The notes: a model not told the origin generated them from the sequence alone. Positions 37,531 to 47,662 are shown, counted from the first letter of the stretch. The stretch is 64,000 nt of DNA from Alkalibacter mobilis (GCF_015594845.1 NZ_JADNRK010000008.1:1-64000), one strand, 5' to 3'. Numbers and translations are program-made.

Positions 37531-39186
37531 TTACTTGACTATTGCTCCAGTTGAAGAAGATGATACCATGTCTGAATATCTCTTGAGATAACCTTGAGAT
37601 TTGCACGTTTTTATAGTGGTATTTTTTCTTCTTTCTTCCAGGGTTTGTTCGTCCACGTCAAGTTCCAGTTTCCCGTTAATTATATCGATTATTATAGTAT
37701 CTCCGGTTTCAACAAGCCCAATAGGTCCACCTTCGCTTGCTTCTGGTGATACATGCCCTATTGCCGCTCCTCTTGTTCCTCCAGAAAATCTTCCATCGGT
37801 AATAAGGGCCACATCTTTATCAAGACCCATTCCAGCCAAAGATGAAGTTGGTGTCAACATCTCTCTCATGCCCGGACCGCCTTTTGGACCTTCGTACCTT
37901 ATGACTACGCAGTCGCCCTTTTGTATCTTGCCTGCAAGTATGGACTCGACCGCATCTTCTTCACACTCGAAAACTACTGCTTTTGTAGTCTTTTGCATCA
38001 TTTCAGGAGCTACGGCCGATTGCTTGACAACTGCTCCATCTGGAGCCAGATTACCTCTAAGCACTCGGATCCCTCCGGTTTCACTGTAAGGCTTTTCTAT
38101 GTCGGCAATTATCTTGCTTCCGCGTTTTTCCTGCCCTTTGTATAGCTCTCCAATGTTCATGCCACTAACCGTTATGAGATCCCTGTGAAGGAGTTCCCTT
38201 TTGTCCAACTCATTCATCACTGCCATGATGCCGCCTACAGCATACAGATCCTGGATATGATTTGGCCCCGCGGGACTCAATCTACAAAGGTTAGGTGTTT
38301 TCAGGCTTATCTCATTGATTTTATCGAGGTTGAAATCGACTTGCGCTTCATTTGCAATTGCAGTCAGATGAAGAACCGTATTGGTTGAACATCCTAAAGC
38401 CATGTCAACTGTAAAAGCGTTTTCGAAAGCCTTTGGAGTCATGATGTCTCTGGGTTTTATGTCTTTTTCCACCAGTTCCATTATCTTGATCCCAGACGCC
38501 TTGGCAAGTCTTTTTCTGTCTGAATATACAGCCGGTATGGTTCCGTTTCCAGGGAGAGCCATTCCTATGGCTTCGCTGATGCAATTCATGGAGTTTGCAG
38601 TAAACATTCCCGAACAAGAACCGCATGTGGGACATGCTGAATTTTCCAATTCGTACAGTTCTTCTTCGCTCATGTTTCCTGTGGCATGAGATCCGACGCC
38701 TTCAAATACAGTGATCAAATCTGCTGCATTTCCATTGTAACTTCCTGCAAGCATTGGACCACCGCTGACAACTATTGCTGGGATGTTCAATCTTGCAGCA
38801 GCCATCAACATGGCCGGCACGGATTTATCGCAATTAGGAATCAGCACCACTCCGTCAAGTCCGTGGGCCTTTACCATGATTTCTACACTGTCTGCAATTA
38901 TCTCTCTGCTTGGCAGAGAGTATTTCATTCCTTCGTGATTCATGGCTATACCGTCACATACTGCAATGGCCGGAAATTCCATTGGTGTTCCGCCTGCCAT
39001 AAGAACCCCTTTTTTTGCCGCTTCGGCTATGGTCCTTAATTCGATATGGCCCGGTACGATCTCATTAAATGAGTTTGCTATTCCGATAAGTGGTTTTCTT
39101 ATCTCCATATCGCTGTATCCGCTGGCTTTCAGCAGAGATCTATGGGGAGCTTTTGAAGCTCCCTCTTTCATATTCTGACTTCTCAT
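37531..39186 (-). CDS. ilvD: Dihydroxyacid dehydratase
   Basis: IlvD dehydrates 2,3-dihydroxy acids to the 2-keto acids of valine and isoleucine, using an Fe-S cluster. The 551-residue protein has the cluster motif segments [11 protein letters not shown] and [17 protein letters not shown], and the C-terminal [11 protein letters not shown] signature. ATG 39186 follows GGAAGTGAG, 15 bases after ilvC. Oxygen-sensitive cluster chemistry fits an anaerobe. Confidence 0.96.
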   Translation of the reverse strand: MRSQNMKEGASKAPHRSLLKASGYSDMEIRKPLIGIANSFNEIVPGHIELRTIAEAAKKGVLMAGGTPMEFPAIAVCDGIAMNHEGMKYSLPSREIIADSVEIMVKAHGLDGVVLIPNCDKSVPAMLMAAARLNIPAIVVSGGPMLAGSYNGNAADLITVFEGVGSHATGNMSEEELYELENSACPTCGSCSGMFTANSMNCISEAIGMALPGNGTIPAVYSDRKRLAKASGIKIMELVEKDIKPRDIMTPKAFENAFTVDMALGCSTNTVLHLTAIANEAQVDFNLDKINEISLKTPNLCRLSPAGPNHIQDLYAVGGIMAVMNELDKRELLHRDLITVSGMNIGELYKGQEKRGSKIIADIEKPYSETGGIRVLRGNLAPDGAVVKQSAVAPEMMQKTTKAVVFECEEDAVESILAGKIQKGDCVVIRYEGPKGGPGMREMLTPTSSLAGMGLDKDVALITDGRFSGGTRGAAIGHVSPEASEGGPIGLVETGDTIIIDIINGKLELDVDEQTLEERRKNTTIKTCKSQGYLKRYSDMVSSSSTGAIVK

Positions 39187-39201
39187 GATCTCACTTCCTC
39201 T

Positions 39202-40203
39202 TTATTCTTTGTCAGACTTCAACCAAGGCATCATTTTTCTAAGCTTCTTGCCCACAGTCTCCACCTGGTGCTCGCTCTCTATTCTTCTCTTTGCCAGGAA
39301 GTAAGGTCTTCCAACCTTGTTCTCAACCAACCAGTCTTTGGCAAAAGTACCTTCCTGGATCTCTTTAAGTACTTGTCTCATTTCTTTTCTAGTTTCATCT
39401 GTAACGATCCTTGATCCTGTTTTGTAGTCTCCGAACTCGGCAGTATCACTGATGGAATATCTCATCTGGCTAAATCCACCCTCAGCTATCAAGTCTACGA
39501 TCAGTTTCATTTCATTAACGCATTCGAAATATGCGCTTTCAGGTTGGTATCCTGCTTCTACAAGAGTTTCAAAACCTGCTTTCATAAGTTCGGTCACTCC
39601 ACCACACAATACTGCCTGCTCGCCGAACAGATCTGTTTCAGTTTCTTCTTTAAATGTGGTTTCAAGGATTCCGGCTCTTGCTCCACCTATTCCCGCTGCG
39701 TATGAAAGGGCTATGTCCATGGAATCTCCTGATGGATCCTGTTGAACTGCTACTAGGCAAGGCGTTCCTTTTCCTTCTTCATACATTCTTCTAACGATGT
39801 GTCCAGGTCCTTTAGGAGCAATCATGATCACGTTGATGTCTTCTTTAGGAGCCACTTGATTGTAAAGGATATTGAATCCGTGGGCAAAAGCCAAATATTT
39901 TCCCGGCGACAGGTTTGGCTCTATGTCTTCTTTGAACAACTCAGGTTGCTTCTCATCGTTTACCAGTATCATTATAACGTCTGCAGCTTTTGTTGCATTT
40001 GCAGCCGTATCAACTTTAAGGCCGGCTTTCTCGGCTATGGCCCAAGACTTGCTGCCTTCATACAATCCTACGATCACGTCCACACCGCTCTCCTTAAGAT
40101 TAAGGGCATGTGCATGTCCTTGGCTTCCATATCCTATAACAGCCACTGTTTTACCTTTAAGTGCATCTAAATTGCAATCTTCTTCATAATACATTTTACT
40201 CAT
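39202..40203 (-). CDS. ilvC: Ketol-acid reductoisomerase
   Basis: IlvC isomerises and reduces acetolactate with NADPH and Mg2+. The 333-residue class I enzyme has the nucleotide loop [19 protein letters not shown], the [11 protein letters not shown] segment, and the metal-binding [12 protein letters not shown] and [13 protein letters not shown]. It is the first gene of the operon behind the T-box, with an AGGAGG site. The loop between strand and helix ([10 protein letters not shown]) holds the residues that set NADPH or NADH preference. Confidence 0.97.
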   Translation of the reverse strand: MSKMYYEEDCNLDALKGKTVAVIGYGSQGHAHALNLKESGVDVIVGLYEGSKSWAIAEKAGLKVDTAANATKAADVIMILVNDEKQPELFKEDIEPNLSPGKYLAFAHGFNILYNQVAPKEDINVIMIAPKGPGHIVRRMYEEGKGTPCLVAVQQDPSGDSMDIALSYAAGIGGARAGILETTFKEETETDLFGEQAVLCGGVTELMKAGFETLVEAGYQPESAYFECVNEMKLIVDLIAEGGFSQMRYSISDTAEFGDYKTGSRIVTDETRKEMRQVLKEIQEGTFAKDWLVENKVGRPYFLAKRRIESEHQVETVGKKLRKMMPWLKSDKE

Positions 40204-40295
40204 CTTTGTTTCCTCCTGTTTATAATTTATTTATTATTTCATGATTATTACTTGTTCAATCACCCCATAGGCAATCCCAAGTATTAATTTTGAGT

Positions 40296-40598
40296 AAAAA
40301 AAAATCCTTCGCTCTATAAGTGTCTTATACTTATAGGGACGAAAGATCTATTATCTCGTGGTACCACCCTAATTCACAGCCTGCAAAGGTCTGTCTCATT
40401 TCAGATCAACAAAAGTTAATCCAAAGCCTAATATCGGTGGCTGCCGCTTCATCCTACTAAGCTGGGCTTTTCAGAAAAAGTGCTCTAAAGTGAGTATTGC
40501 ATACCTCTCTGACGCTGATTTTCACCATCCATCAGCTCTCTGGGTCAAAGGTTTGGTACTTTTCTCTTTGTCATCGCGTTTGCCATTATTTCGTATTA
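40296..40598 (-). ncRNA. T-box riboswitch upstream of ilvC, probably tRNA-Leu
   Basis: The conserved T-box sequence AGGGTGGTACCACG is at 40370-40357 on the minus strand. A terminator follows, with arms 40345-40329 and 40321-40306 and then nine T (40304-40296). Upstream, the distal stem I contains GCTGATGGATGGTG closed by AATCAGC (40536-40514). The likely specifier is CTC at 40494-40492, followed by the usual A, which reads leucine. The element would allow read-through of the ilv-leu operon when uncharged tRNA accumulates. The T-box identity is certain from the motif; the specifier call is inference. Confidence 0.93.
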
Positions 40599-40604
40599 GA
40601 ACTT

Positions 40605-40633
40605 ATTATATTCTTCCGGGTTATTTGTGTCAA
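40605..40633 (-). promoter_or_regulatory. Promoter of the T-box ilv-leu operon
   Basis: Full-consensus TTGACA (40633-40628), 17-base spacer, TATAAT (40610-40605). Confidence 0.92.
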
Positions 40634-40665
40634 GATTTATTTGCTTTATTATCAAAAAAATCTAA

Positions 40666-41418
40666 TTATTCAGATAATTTCCTCCACCGGATCTTGGCCT
40701 CAACGATGGAATCACCCTCCCGAGTGTGTATTCGATGGATAGATTCCTCGCATCCGTCTCTTGGGTCGGTACCTGAAATATGTACCAGGTCGCCTTCTAA
40801 AGCTTCTTTCTTGTAGTGGATCGAGATATTTTCGATCCCAAATTTATCTCTGGTATACTCAGGCAGGGAATCCATTATCCACCCTATATACCTTCCGTTG
40901 TTTACATGGGCATTAAAATCTATGTCCCCGTATTTGACTTTTTCCGTTACTGTATGATCCCACTCTTTGTTGACATCAAACTTCTCATAATCAAGCTTCA
41001 AGTTTTGATTAAAATCAAACCCGTAGGCATTTGGATAGAAATCGTCTATCTTCTTTATCCTGCCCTTTAAGGTATCTATCATCACCCACTGGGAATGTAT
41101 CCGTGCGATTTCCTTTTTTTCATCATCCTCGAATGCAAAAATCCTGTCTGCCACCAACCTGTGAAAGCCTACCGGCATTGTGGTCAATTTTAGAGTCTCG
41201 TTGAATTTTGGAAGCCTCTTGATAGAGATGTCAAATTTTGTTATGACCCATGCCAATCCTTTTTCCTTAAGATGGCACTGGCCCAATCCCAGCTCTTCAC
41301 CCTGGAGCATGGCTATATCCTGTGCATAGTTGACAAGCTTTTCGGGTTTTAATATTTGTTTTTTATCCACCTCGTAGCTGTGGACCTTATACTCTCCAGT
41401 CATTTTATATCCAGCCAT
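40666..41418 (-). CDS. Acyl-ACP thioesterase
   Basis: This 250-residue protein is a double hot-dog acyl-ACP thioesterase of the bacterial FatA/FatB-like family. It releases free fatty acids from acyl carrier protein. Recognisable phrases are YAQDIAMLQGEELG, LAWVITKFDISIKRLP, HSQWVMIDTLKGR and the catalytic-region DIDFNAHVNNGRYIGW. ATG 41418 follows AAGGAG. It is the third gene of a unit with tetR and a YhaM-like nuclease, so the regulator may respond to acyl compounds, though this is inference. The ilv promoter starts close after its stop. Confidence 0.92.
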   Translation of the reverse strand: MAGYKMTGEYKVHSYEVDKKQILKPEKLVNYAQDIAMLQGEELGLGQCHLKEKGLAWVITKFDISIKRLPKFNETLKLTTMPVGFHRLVADRIFAFEDDEKKEIARIHSQWVMIDTLKGRIKKIDDFYPNAYGFDFNQNLKLDYEKFDVNKEWDHTVTEKVKYGDIDFNAHVNNGRYIGWIMDSLPEYTRDKFGIENISIHYKKEALEGDLVHISGTDPRDGCEESIHRIHTREGDSIVEAKIRWRKLSE

Positions 41419-41426
41419 TTTGAATC

Positions 41427-42389
41427 TTACTCCTTTGACAAATTTGCCTTGTACATGTTTCTTCCTTCCAAAGTCATGCTCCTGTCACCGAATTGGCCCG
41501 GTTCAACATCTTTAAGCACCTTGTCCATGGCATACATCCTGGCATCTATCAAGTCTATGTAATGCAACAGCTCCCCTTCGGGTACAAGCGGTTTCTTGGG
41601 GCTCCCGTATTCTGCATGATAGTGATGTGAAAGTATCATGTGCTCCAATACCAGTTTCAATTCCGGTGAAATCCCCAATTCGCAAGCTGCCTTGTCGATG
41701 TCTACGATACCTTGGATGATGTGTCCCAAAAGTTTCCCTTCCTTTGTGTAGTCTTCCACAAGACCCATGTCATTGGATTGCATCTCGTCTACTTTTGAAA
41801 GATCATGCAGCATTATTCCCGCCAGCAGGAGTTCCTTGTCGACGAAAGGGTAAATTGGGATTATTCCTTCTGCAATCTTCAACATGGATGTAACGTGATA
41901 CAGCAAACCGGATTTTATAGCATGGTGATGAGTCTTTGCAGCCGGATAATATAGAAGCTTTTCCTTTTTCTCTTCCAGAAGATATTCTGTGATCAGTTTT
42001 AATTCTTCATTTTCAAATCCACTCAACAGCCTTAACATGTATTCGTACATTTTTTCAGGTGTCTCCGGGGCACTCTCAACAAAGTCATTTACATCTACTT
42101 TGTCCCCCTCATTCAAATACCTGATCTTGTTGAGTCTCAACTGCAGCTTCCCGTTAAATTTTTGCACCAGAGCATCTATTGCCACCATATCTCCGGTTTT
42201 GAATGCCGCCATGTCTCCTGACGCATTCCAGAGTTTTCCGCTGGCTTCATTTCCGTGACTGTCTCCCAAAATCAGATCCAGATACAGGGAATCGTTCTTT
42301 GCTTTTTTTAAATCAGAGTTCTTTACTATCATGTACGTAACCACGTTTTGACCGTAGTCCATGTCCTTTATTGAAATATTGTTGATCAT
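41427..42389 (-). CDS. YhaM-like OB-HD 3'-5' exoribonuclease
   Basis: A 320-residue protein with an N-terminal OB-fold domain (residues 1-95, YLDLILGDSHGNEASGKLW) and an HD phosphohydrolase domain (about 145-290: HHHAIKSGLLYH, MLHDLSKVDE, HMILSHHYHAEYG). This is the architecture of YhaM/CbfI, which trims RNA or single-stranded DNA with a divalent metal. The best start is ATG 42389 behind AGGAGAGTGAG. It lies 19 bases after the tetR stop and nine bases before the thioesterase gene. Confidence 0.9.
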   Translation of the reverse strand: MINNISIKDMDYGQNVVTYMIVKNSDLKKAKNDSLYLDLILGDSHGNEASGKLWNASGDMAAFKTGDMVAIDALVQKFNGKLQLRLNKIRYLNEGDKVDVNDFVESAPETPEKMYEYMLRLLSGFENEELKLITEYLLEEKKEKLLYYPAAKTHHHAIKSGLLYHVTSMLKIAEGIIPIYPFVDKELLLAGIMLHDLSKVDEMQSNDMGLVEDYTKEGKLLGHIIQGIVDIDKAACELGISPELKLVLEHMILSHHYHAEYGSPKKPLVPEGELLHYIDLIDARMYAMDKVLKDVEPGQFGDRSMTLEGRNMYKANLSKE

Positions 42390-42408
42390 GCTCACTCTCC
42401 TGGGGTTA

Positions 42409-43029
42409 TTATTTTGATCCAATGCCATTTTCAAGAAGGTCGATCATATCCTCTACAAGAGACATGAAATTCTCCTCTTCACTCTTGCCGAATAGATCGA
42501 TAAGGTCGCCTGAAATGGAATTGCTGAGTTGAAACAGATAATAGGCGGCAAGGTTCAGATTTATGTCCGCCTTGACATCGCCTCTTTTGACGCCTTCTGC
42601 CAATATGTTTTTGTATATTTTCAGTCCTTCATCCTTCTTGTCGTCCATTATCTCATTATAGGTGTCCGCTTCCGAATCTGAAAGCATATGTTGACCGATT
42701 TTTGCAAGTCTGGGATTTTCCTTGGCAAATCTGATTCCGCTTTTAAACAGCTCCTTCAAGAATTCGAAGCAATTCATGCCGCTGGGATTTGCCATCTCGG
42801 GCGTCAAATAGCTTATTTTCTTTTTGTAGATCTCTTCAATCAAGAATTTGTATAGATCTTTCTTGTTTGTGAAATACTGATAAAAGCTTCCCTTGGGTAT
42901 CCCGGCATTTTCGATTATTCTATTGATACTTGCTTGTCTGTAAGGATTCTTGGCAAATTCATCCAGAGCCGATTCATAGATTTTGTTTCTCTTGGCTTCG
43001 GGCAAATTATAGAATGTTTCTTTTGGCAT
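42409..43029 (-). CDS. TetR/AcrR-family regulator
   Basis: A 206-residue regulator with the TetR helix-turn-helix at residues 25-48 (ASINRIIENAGIPKGSFYQYFTNK) and a helical ligand domain. The start MPKETFYNLPEAKRNKIYESA is typical of a subgroup common in Clostridia. It is the first gene of its unit and has a consensus promoter and a palindrome just upstream, so it probably represses itself and the downstream nuclease and thioesterase genes. The ligand is unknown. Confidence 0.92.
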   Translation of the reverse strand: MPKETFYNLPEAKRNKIYESALDEFAKNPYRQASINRIIENAGIPKGSFYQYFTNKKDLYKFLIEEIYKKKISYLTPEMANPSGMNCFEFLKELFKSGIRFAKENPRLAKIGQHMLSDSEADTYNEIMDDKKDEGLKIYKNILAEGVKRGDVKADINLNLAAYYLFQLSNSISGDLIDLFGKSEEENFMSLVEDMIDLLENGIGSK

Positions 43030-43045
43030 TTTTATTCTCCTACCG

Positions 43046-43061
43046 GCGACCGTTAAGTCGC
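43046..43061. promoter_or_regulatory. Candidate TetR operator
   Basis: GCGAC, six bases, GTCGC, between the promoter and the tetR ribosome site. Position suggests autorepression; no binding data. Confidence 0.4.
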
Positions 43062-43074
43062 ATTTGTTAGTTAA

Positions 43075-43103
43075 AGTATATTCTTACCTGTTTTTTTTGT
43101 CAA
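43075..43103 (-). promoter_or_regulatory. Promoter of the tetR unit
   Basis: TTGACA (43103-43098), 17-base spacer, TATACT (43080-43075). Confidence 0.85.
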
Positions 43104-43106
43104 ACT

Positions 43107-43131
43107 AAAAAAACCCCGAAAAATGGGGTTT
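43107..43131 (-). terminator. Intrinsic terminator of yycJ-htrA
   Basis: AAACCCC and GGGGTTT around a short loop, followed on the minus strand by a T run, immediately after the htrA stop and before the tetR promoter. Confidence 0.88.
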
Positions 43132-44315
43132 TATTCCAGTGACGTGGCGTTCAATTCAACCTGAACAGTAGATTCTACGCCTGATCTTTCGTATTTCACT
43201 TCCACTGACTGTCCCGATGATTTTCCGTACAATATTTCCCTCAGCTTCAGCATGGTGTTGACTTCCTTGCCGTCTACCTCCAGGATCACGTCGTCGGGTT
43301 TGAGCCCAGCCTTTGATGCTCCAGAGCCGGGTTGCACTTCCATGACCAGTATTCCTTTTTTCAAATCTATGCCGCTGTCTCCATAGTACCGGGCAATTTC
43401 TCTGTCAAGACAGCTTACGCCCATAACCACTGCCTGAAACTCTCCGGTTTTTACTATCTGATTTATGATCGGTTTTGCTATGTTGATGGGTATGGCAAAC
43501 CCCATTCCTTCGCCGGTATCTATTTTGTAGGTGTTTATTCCTATAACTTCGCCGTTTTTATTGAGCAACGGTCCGCCGCTGTTTCCACTGTTGATGGAAG
43601 CATCTGTCTGGATCAGATCTTCGGCAATGTTGTTTGCACCTACCATGATGCTTCTATTGAGCGCACTGATTATTCCAGATGTTACTGTCCTTTCAAAGGT
43701 CAGTCCCAAAGGGTTTCCAATTGCCACTGCCAGTTCTCCCACGTTGATTTGATCTGAGTCGCCCAATCTTGCCACCGGCAAATTGTCAGCCTCTATTTTT
43801 ACGATTGCCAGATCCAAGGATGCATCAGACCAAATTTTTTCTCCGCTGAAAGTTCTGCCGTCTTTCAAAGATACGGTTATGCTTTTTGGATTGTCCGTTA
43901 CCACATGTTGGTTGGTCAGGATGTAGCCGTCGGAAGTTACGATAACACCCGAGCCCACTCCCGTCTGTTCGAATTGTCTCCAATAACCGTCCTGGATCTC
44001 AACGGTGGTTATCCCTACGACGGCGGGGGTTACCAACTCTGCCACCGCTTCTACGGTAGTGGGCGCATTGTCGCTGATGTTGAGAACTTGTTGGACGATT
44101 CCTCCGTCATCATTGGATATCGTCTTCTCGTCGAGTCCGTCAAGATATGTGAATGCCACCGCACCCATGAAAGCACTGCCAAGCAGCGCACCTGCAAGAC
44201 CAGCCGCAAAATATTTGAGACCTTTTCGCTCTTTCTTGGGTTTCTTTCCATACCGGTCTTCCCTGTCGGTCAAAATCGTTTCGACCTCATATCTTTCATC
44301 CTTGTTATCCATCAT
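43131..44315 (-). CDS. htrA: HtrA/DegP-like membrane serine protease
   Basis: A 394-residue protease anchored by one N-terminal membrane helix (residues about 28-55, YFAAGLAGALLGSAFMGAVA), with the body outside the cell. The trypsin-like domain has the catalytic His in LTNQHVV, Asp in DASLDLAIVKIE and Ser in NSGNSGGPLLN. A PDZ domain follows (GASKAGLKPDDVILEVDGKEV). Such proteases remove misfolded exported proteins. It follows the yycJ-like gene by 13 bases, a pairing conserved near the walRK locus of other Firmicutes, although walRK is not here. Confidence 0.95.
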   Translation of the reverse strand: MMDNKDERYEVETILTDREDRYGKKPKKERKGLKYFAAGLAGALLGSAFMGAVAFTYLDGLDEKTISNDDGGIVQQVLNISDNAPTTVEAVAELVTPAVVGITTVEIQDGYWRQFEQTGVGSGVIVTSDGYILTNQHVVTDNPKSITVSLKDGRTFSGEKIWSDASLDLAIVKIEADNLPVARLGDSDQINVGELAVAIGNPLGLTFERTVTSGIISALNRSIMVGANNIAEDLIQTDASINSGNSGGPLLNKNGEVIGINTYKIDTGEGMGFAIPINIAKPIINQIVKTGEFQAVVMGVSCLDREIARYYGDSGIDLKKGILVMEVQPGSGASKAGLKPDDVILEVDGKEVNTMLKLREILYGKSSGQSVEVKYERSGVESTVQVELNATSLE

Positions 44316-44328
44316 ACTATCACCTCAG

Positions 44329-45111
44329 TTATAGTTCGTATATATTGCTGGGCGAAAATCTCCTTGCCACTTCCACTGAAACCGTCTCGTGAAGTTTGTT
44401 TTCCTTCAATTTATTCCTTGTAGTTTCCAATGCCAGCTGGGGAAAATTGTTTTCTTCACTAAGATGGGCCAGGACAACTCTCCTCAAGCCTTCCTCTGCC
44501 AGTTTCACTATGGTCTCTGCCGCAGTTTCATTGGACAGATGTCCGTATTCTCCAGCAACTCTTTTTTTTAAAAAATACGGGTATCTCCCCGCCATCAGCA
44601 TGTTGACATCGTGATTCGACTCCATTACCACAAGATCGCACATTTTGATGTTTTCGTAAATTTCTTCATTTAAAGTTCCGGTATCCGTGACGATACCTAT
44701 TTTCCTGTTTGCGGATCGAATAGTAAATCCGATCGGGTCAACAGCATCGTGATTCAGGGGAAATGCCTTGACACAAAGATCTTCTATCTCAAATTCTTTG
44801 CCTGCTTCTATTATATTTACGTTCTCGTCTTTGACTTTGCCGATTTGATCTTTTACCGCCAGCCACGTATTCATGTTCAGATAAATAGGTATGTCAAATT
44901 TTCTGGAAAGGATCCCCAAACCTTTAACATGATCCGAATGGTCATGAGTTACCAGAATTCCGTTGACGGTTGCAGGATCCGACCCTATTTCATTCAGCGC
45001 CCTGGAAATTTTGATCCCGCTGAGTCCCGAATCTACCAGGACTTTCCCGTGGGTGCCTTCCACATACAAACTGTTGCCGCTGCTTCCACTGTACAAACTG
45101 CAGAATCTCAT
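44329..45111 (-). CDS. YycJ/WalJ-type metallo-beta-lactamase-fold hydrolase
   Basis: A 260-residue metallo-hydrolase. It has the zinc motif VTHDHSDHVKGL, the early phrase CSLYSGSSGNSLYVEG and late HLSEENN, which mark the YycJ group. These proteins are proposed nucleases involved in cell division coordination or mismatch-repair exonuclease action in low-GC bacteria. There is no signal peptide, so it is cytosolic. It forms an operon with htrA downstream. Confidence 0.92.
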   Translation of the reverse strand: MRFCSLYSGSSGNSLYVEGTHGKVLVDSGLSGIKISRALNEIGSDPATVNGILVTHDHSDHVKGLGILSRKFDIPIYLNMNTWLAVKDQIGKVKDENVNIIEAGKEFEIEDLCVKAFPLNHDAVDPIGFTIRSANRKIGIVTDTGTLNEEIYENIKMCDLVVMESNHDVNMLMAGRYPYFLKKRVAGEYGHLSNETAAETIVKLAEEGLRRVVLAHLSEENNFPQLALETTRNKLKENKLHETVSVEVARRFSPSNIYEL

Positions 45112-45182
45112 GGATCCCTCCCTCTTGTCCGAGCACTTTCCGTCATGCCCTAATAATAGACAATTTTTCTTAAACTTCCCTT

Positions 45183-45206
45183 AAAAAAGTCCCGGAATAC
45201 CGGGAC
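45183..45206 (-). terminator. Intrinsic terminator of murA
   Basis: GTCCCGG, loop, CCGGGAC, then six T on the minus strand. Confidence 0.92.
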
Positions 45207-45212
45207 AAGTCA

Positions 45213-46469
45213 TCAGTCGTTGATTCTTATTATTTTTGCTCCCAGGTTCAGAAGCTTTTGCTCCATGTTTTCGTATCCTCTATCCAAATGCTTGAGTTCC
45301 GTTACTTCTGTTTTACCGTCAGCCACCAATCCAGCAATGACCATGGCCGCACCGGCCCTTAAATCGGTAGCACTCAAGGTTGTCCCGGAAAGTTTTTTCC
45401 CTCCGTTGATCATGGCTACCCTTCCGTTCACCAATATCGATGCACCCATTTTTATGAGTTCGTCAACATACTTGAATCTGTTTTCAAATATGCTTTCAGT
45501 TATAGTTCCGCTTCCCTCGGCCATGCACATCAATACTGCCATGGGCTGTTGAAGATCTGTGGGGAATCCCGGATAAGGAAGTGTCTTTATATTTACCGAC
45601 TTCAAAGGCACTTTTCCCACTACTCTTATGGAATCGTCGTATTCGGTTATCTCTGCTCCCATTTCCACCAACTTTGCCGTGATGGACTCGAGATGCTTTG
45701 GTATCACGTTTTTGACCAGAACGTCTCCTCTTGTGGCTGCTGCGGCTATCATGTAAGTTCCTGATTCAATCTGATCCGGAATCACCATATAATCGCACCC
45801 GTGCATATTTTCCACGCCGGTTATTTTGATCACATCAGTTCCCGCACCCTTAACATTTGCACCCATCAGGTTCAAAAAGTTTGCCACATCGACCACGTGT
45901 GGTTCCTTTGCAGCATTTTCAAGGACAGTTACCCCTTTGGCTCTCACTGCCGCAAGCATAATATTTATGGTGGCTCCTACGCTCACAACGTCCAAATATA
46001 TGGAGGCTCCCTTGAGTTCTTCTGCATGGGCCCTTATGATCCCGTGTTCCAGTTCAACCTTGGCCCCCAATGCTTCGAATCCCTTTATGTGTTGGTCTAT
46101 GGGTCTTACTCCGATGTTGCAGCCTCCCGGAAAAGGTATGACGACATTCTTGAATCTACCCAGCAGAGCTCCAATGAGATAATATGATGCTCTCATTTTT
46201 TGAGTCTCCTCGTCGAGCATCTCATACTTGTCCACGGTGGTGGTATCAAAAACTACGGTGTTGTCCTTTTCTCTGACAACCCCCACTCCCATTTTTTCCA
46301 AAATATTTATGAATCGGTTGACATCCTTTATGTTAGGCAAATTTTCAAGCCTGCAAACACCTTCCGCCAGCAACACTGCCGGTATCAATCCCAAGGCTGC
46401 ATTTTTGGCTCCAGCTATGGTTACCTCGCCTTTCAGGGGATGTCCCCCTTCTATTATTAAACGATCCAT
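45213..46469 (-). CDS. murA: UDP-GlcNAc 1-carboxyvinyltransferase
   Basis: MurA transfers enolpyruvate from PEP to UDP-GlcNAc, the first committed step of peptidoglycan synthesis. The 418-residue product starts [26 protein letters not shown]. The family's catalytic cysteine position falls in the loop [15 protein letters not shown], so a Cys (fosfomycin-sensitive type) is present. ATG 46469 is chosen over a longer frame because the family begins there and AAGGGAAG precedes it. The region upstream to 46690 separates it from the divergent dnaD gene. A TATAAT near 46508-46513 could be its -10. Confidence 0.95.
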   Translation of the reverse strand: MDRLIIEGGHPLKGEVTIAGAKNAALGLIPAVLLAEGVCRLENLPNIKDVNRFINILEKMGVGVVREKDNTVVFDTTTVDKYEMLDEETQKMRASYYLIGALLGRFKNVVIPFPGGCNIGVRPIDQHIKGFEALGAKVELEHGIIRAHAEELKGASIYLDVVSVGATINIMLAAVRAKGVTVLENAAKEPHVVDVANFLNLMGANVKGAGTDVIKITGVENMHGCDYMVIPDQIESGTYMIAAAATRGDVLVKNVIPKHLESITAKLVEMGAEITEYDDSIRVVGKVPLKSVNIKTLPYPGFPTDLQQPMAVLMCMAEGSGTITESIFENRFKYVDELIKMGASILVNGRVAMINGGKKLSGTTLSATDLRAGAAMVIAGLVADGKTEVTELKHLDRGYENMEQKLLNLGAKIIRIND

Positions 46470-46690
46470 TCGTAACTTCCCTTCATTTTTGTGTTGTTTA
46501 CTGGGATGCATTATATCATATTTCATCTAAACATTAAACAAAAAGAAGTCTCTGGATCCTTTATAACTCGTTATATCAGTATTTTCACCGAGTAAACCTT
46601 CACAACCGGAGACGAGTTGAGCATTGGGGGCATAATCCACTTTATTTATGATATAATGATATTTATAAATTCTTAAAGAAGGTGCCCTAT

Positions 46691-47662
46691 TTGAACCAAT
46701 TTGAAATAATCCAAAAAAACGATGACCTCTCCGTCACCCTAGTCGAAAATATTTTTATAAACCATTACATGCCTAAAGCTCCGGGGGACTTTGTCAAAGT
46801 GTATCTTCTGGGTTTGAAATATTGCCAGTCCAAAAATCTGTCCGACATAAGCAACAAGGTCATAGCCAAGAGCCTCAATCTTTTGGAAAGTGATGTGATC
46901 AAGGCTTGGCGATACTGGGAAGACGAAGGGATCCTTATGGTCGAAATCGACCAAGACAACAGCATCATCAAATATTTCAATATAACGTCACTTATGATCG
47001 AGGGAAAAGGGCTTCCCTCCAAAAAAGATGATGATTCAAAGAAAATCTCCGAAACAAGGCAGATGTACCAAGCCATTGAAAGAATGTTTTCCAGGCCTCT
47101 CAGCAGCAAAGAACTTCAAACAATCGACAGCTGGATGAGCGACCTCATGTTTGATATTCAGACAGTCATGCTGCTTGTTGAGTACTGTCTGGACAAAAAT
47201 AAAAAAGATATAAATTATATGAATCGCGTCGCCTTGTCATGGTACGATAAAAACATTAGTACTTACGACGTAGCTATGGGCCACATAGAAAAAACAAATA
47301 AAAAGTGGACCAGTTACTACAAAATAATGAACTTTCTCGGTTTTAACCGCCAACCAACAAAAGGCGAAATCGAATTGATGGACAGATGGCTTGATGAATA
47401 CAAATTCAGTTTAGAGATAATCATGGAGGGTTGCAGGAGAATGTCCAGCACCGGAAAGCCCAATTTCAGATATCTCAACTCCATACTTGTCTCGTGGAAT
47501 AAAAAGGGTTACCAAACTCTCGAGGACATCGCCAAGGAAAAAATCGAATCCGACTCCAAAGGCAAAAACAAGGAAGAATCTGCAAAAACATCAAAATACG
47601 ATTACGATTTGATACAGAAAAAACTAAGAGAAAAAATGTGGAGCGATAAAAATGAAAGATAA
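46691..47662 (+). CDS. dnaD: DnaD-like replication initiation protein
   Basis: A 323-residue protein with an N-terminal winged-helix region and two DnaD/DnaB_2 domains (about 125-190 and 205-270), ending in a charged, flexible tail. These proteins remodel DNA at origins or restart sites and recruit the helicase loader. TTG 46691 is eight bases after GAAGG and gives an N-terminus MNQFEIIQK; GTG 46682 has no room for a ribosome site. It overlaps the helicase-loader gene by 11 bases, and together they form a helicase-loading module. The TATAAT box near 46652 may be the promoter -10. Confidence 0.88.
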   Translation: MNQFEIIQKNDDLSVTLVENIFINHYMPKAPGDFVKVYLLGLKYCQSKNLSDISNKVIAKSLNLLESDVIKAWRYWEDEGILMVEIDQDNSIIKYFNITSLMIEGKGLPSKKDDDSKKISETRQMYQAIERMFSRPLSSKELQTIDSWMSDLMFDIQTVMLLVEYCLDKNKKDINYMNRVALSWYDKNISTYDVAMGHIEKTNKKWTSYYKIMNFLGFNRQPTKGEIELMDRWLDEYKFSLEIIMEGCRRMSSTGKPNFRYLNSILVSWNKKGYQTLEDIAKEKIESDSKGKNKEESAKTSKYDYDLIQKKLREKMWSDKNER

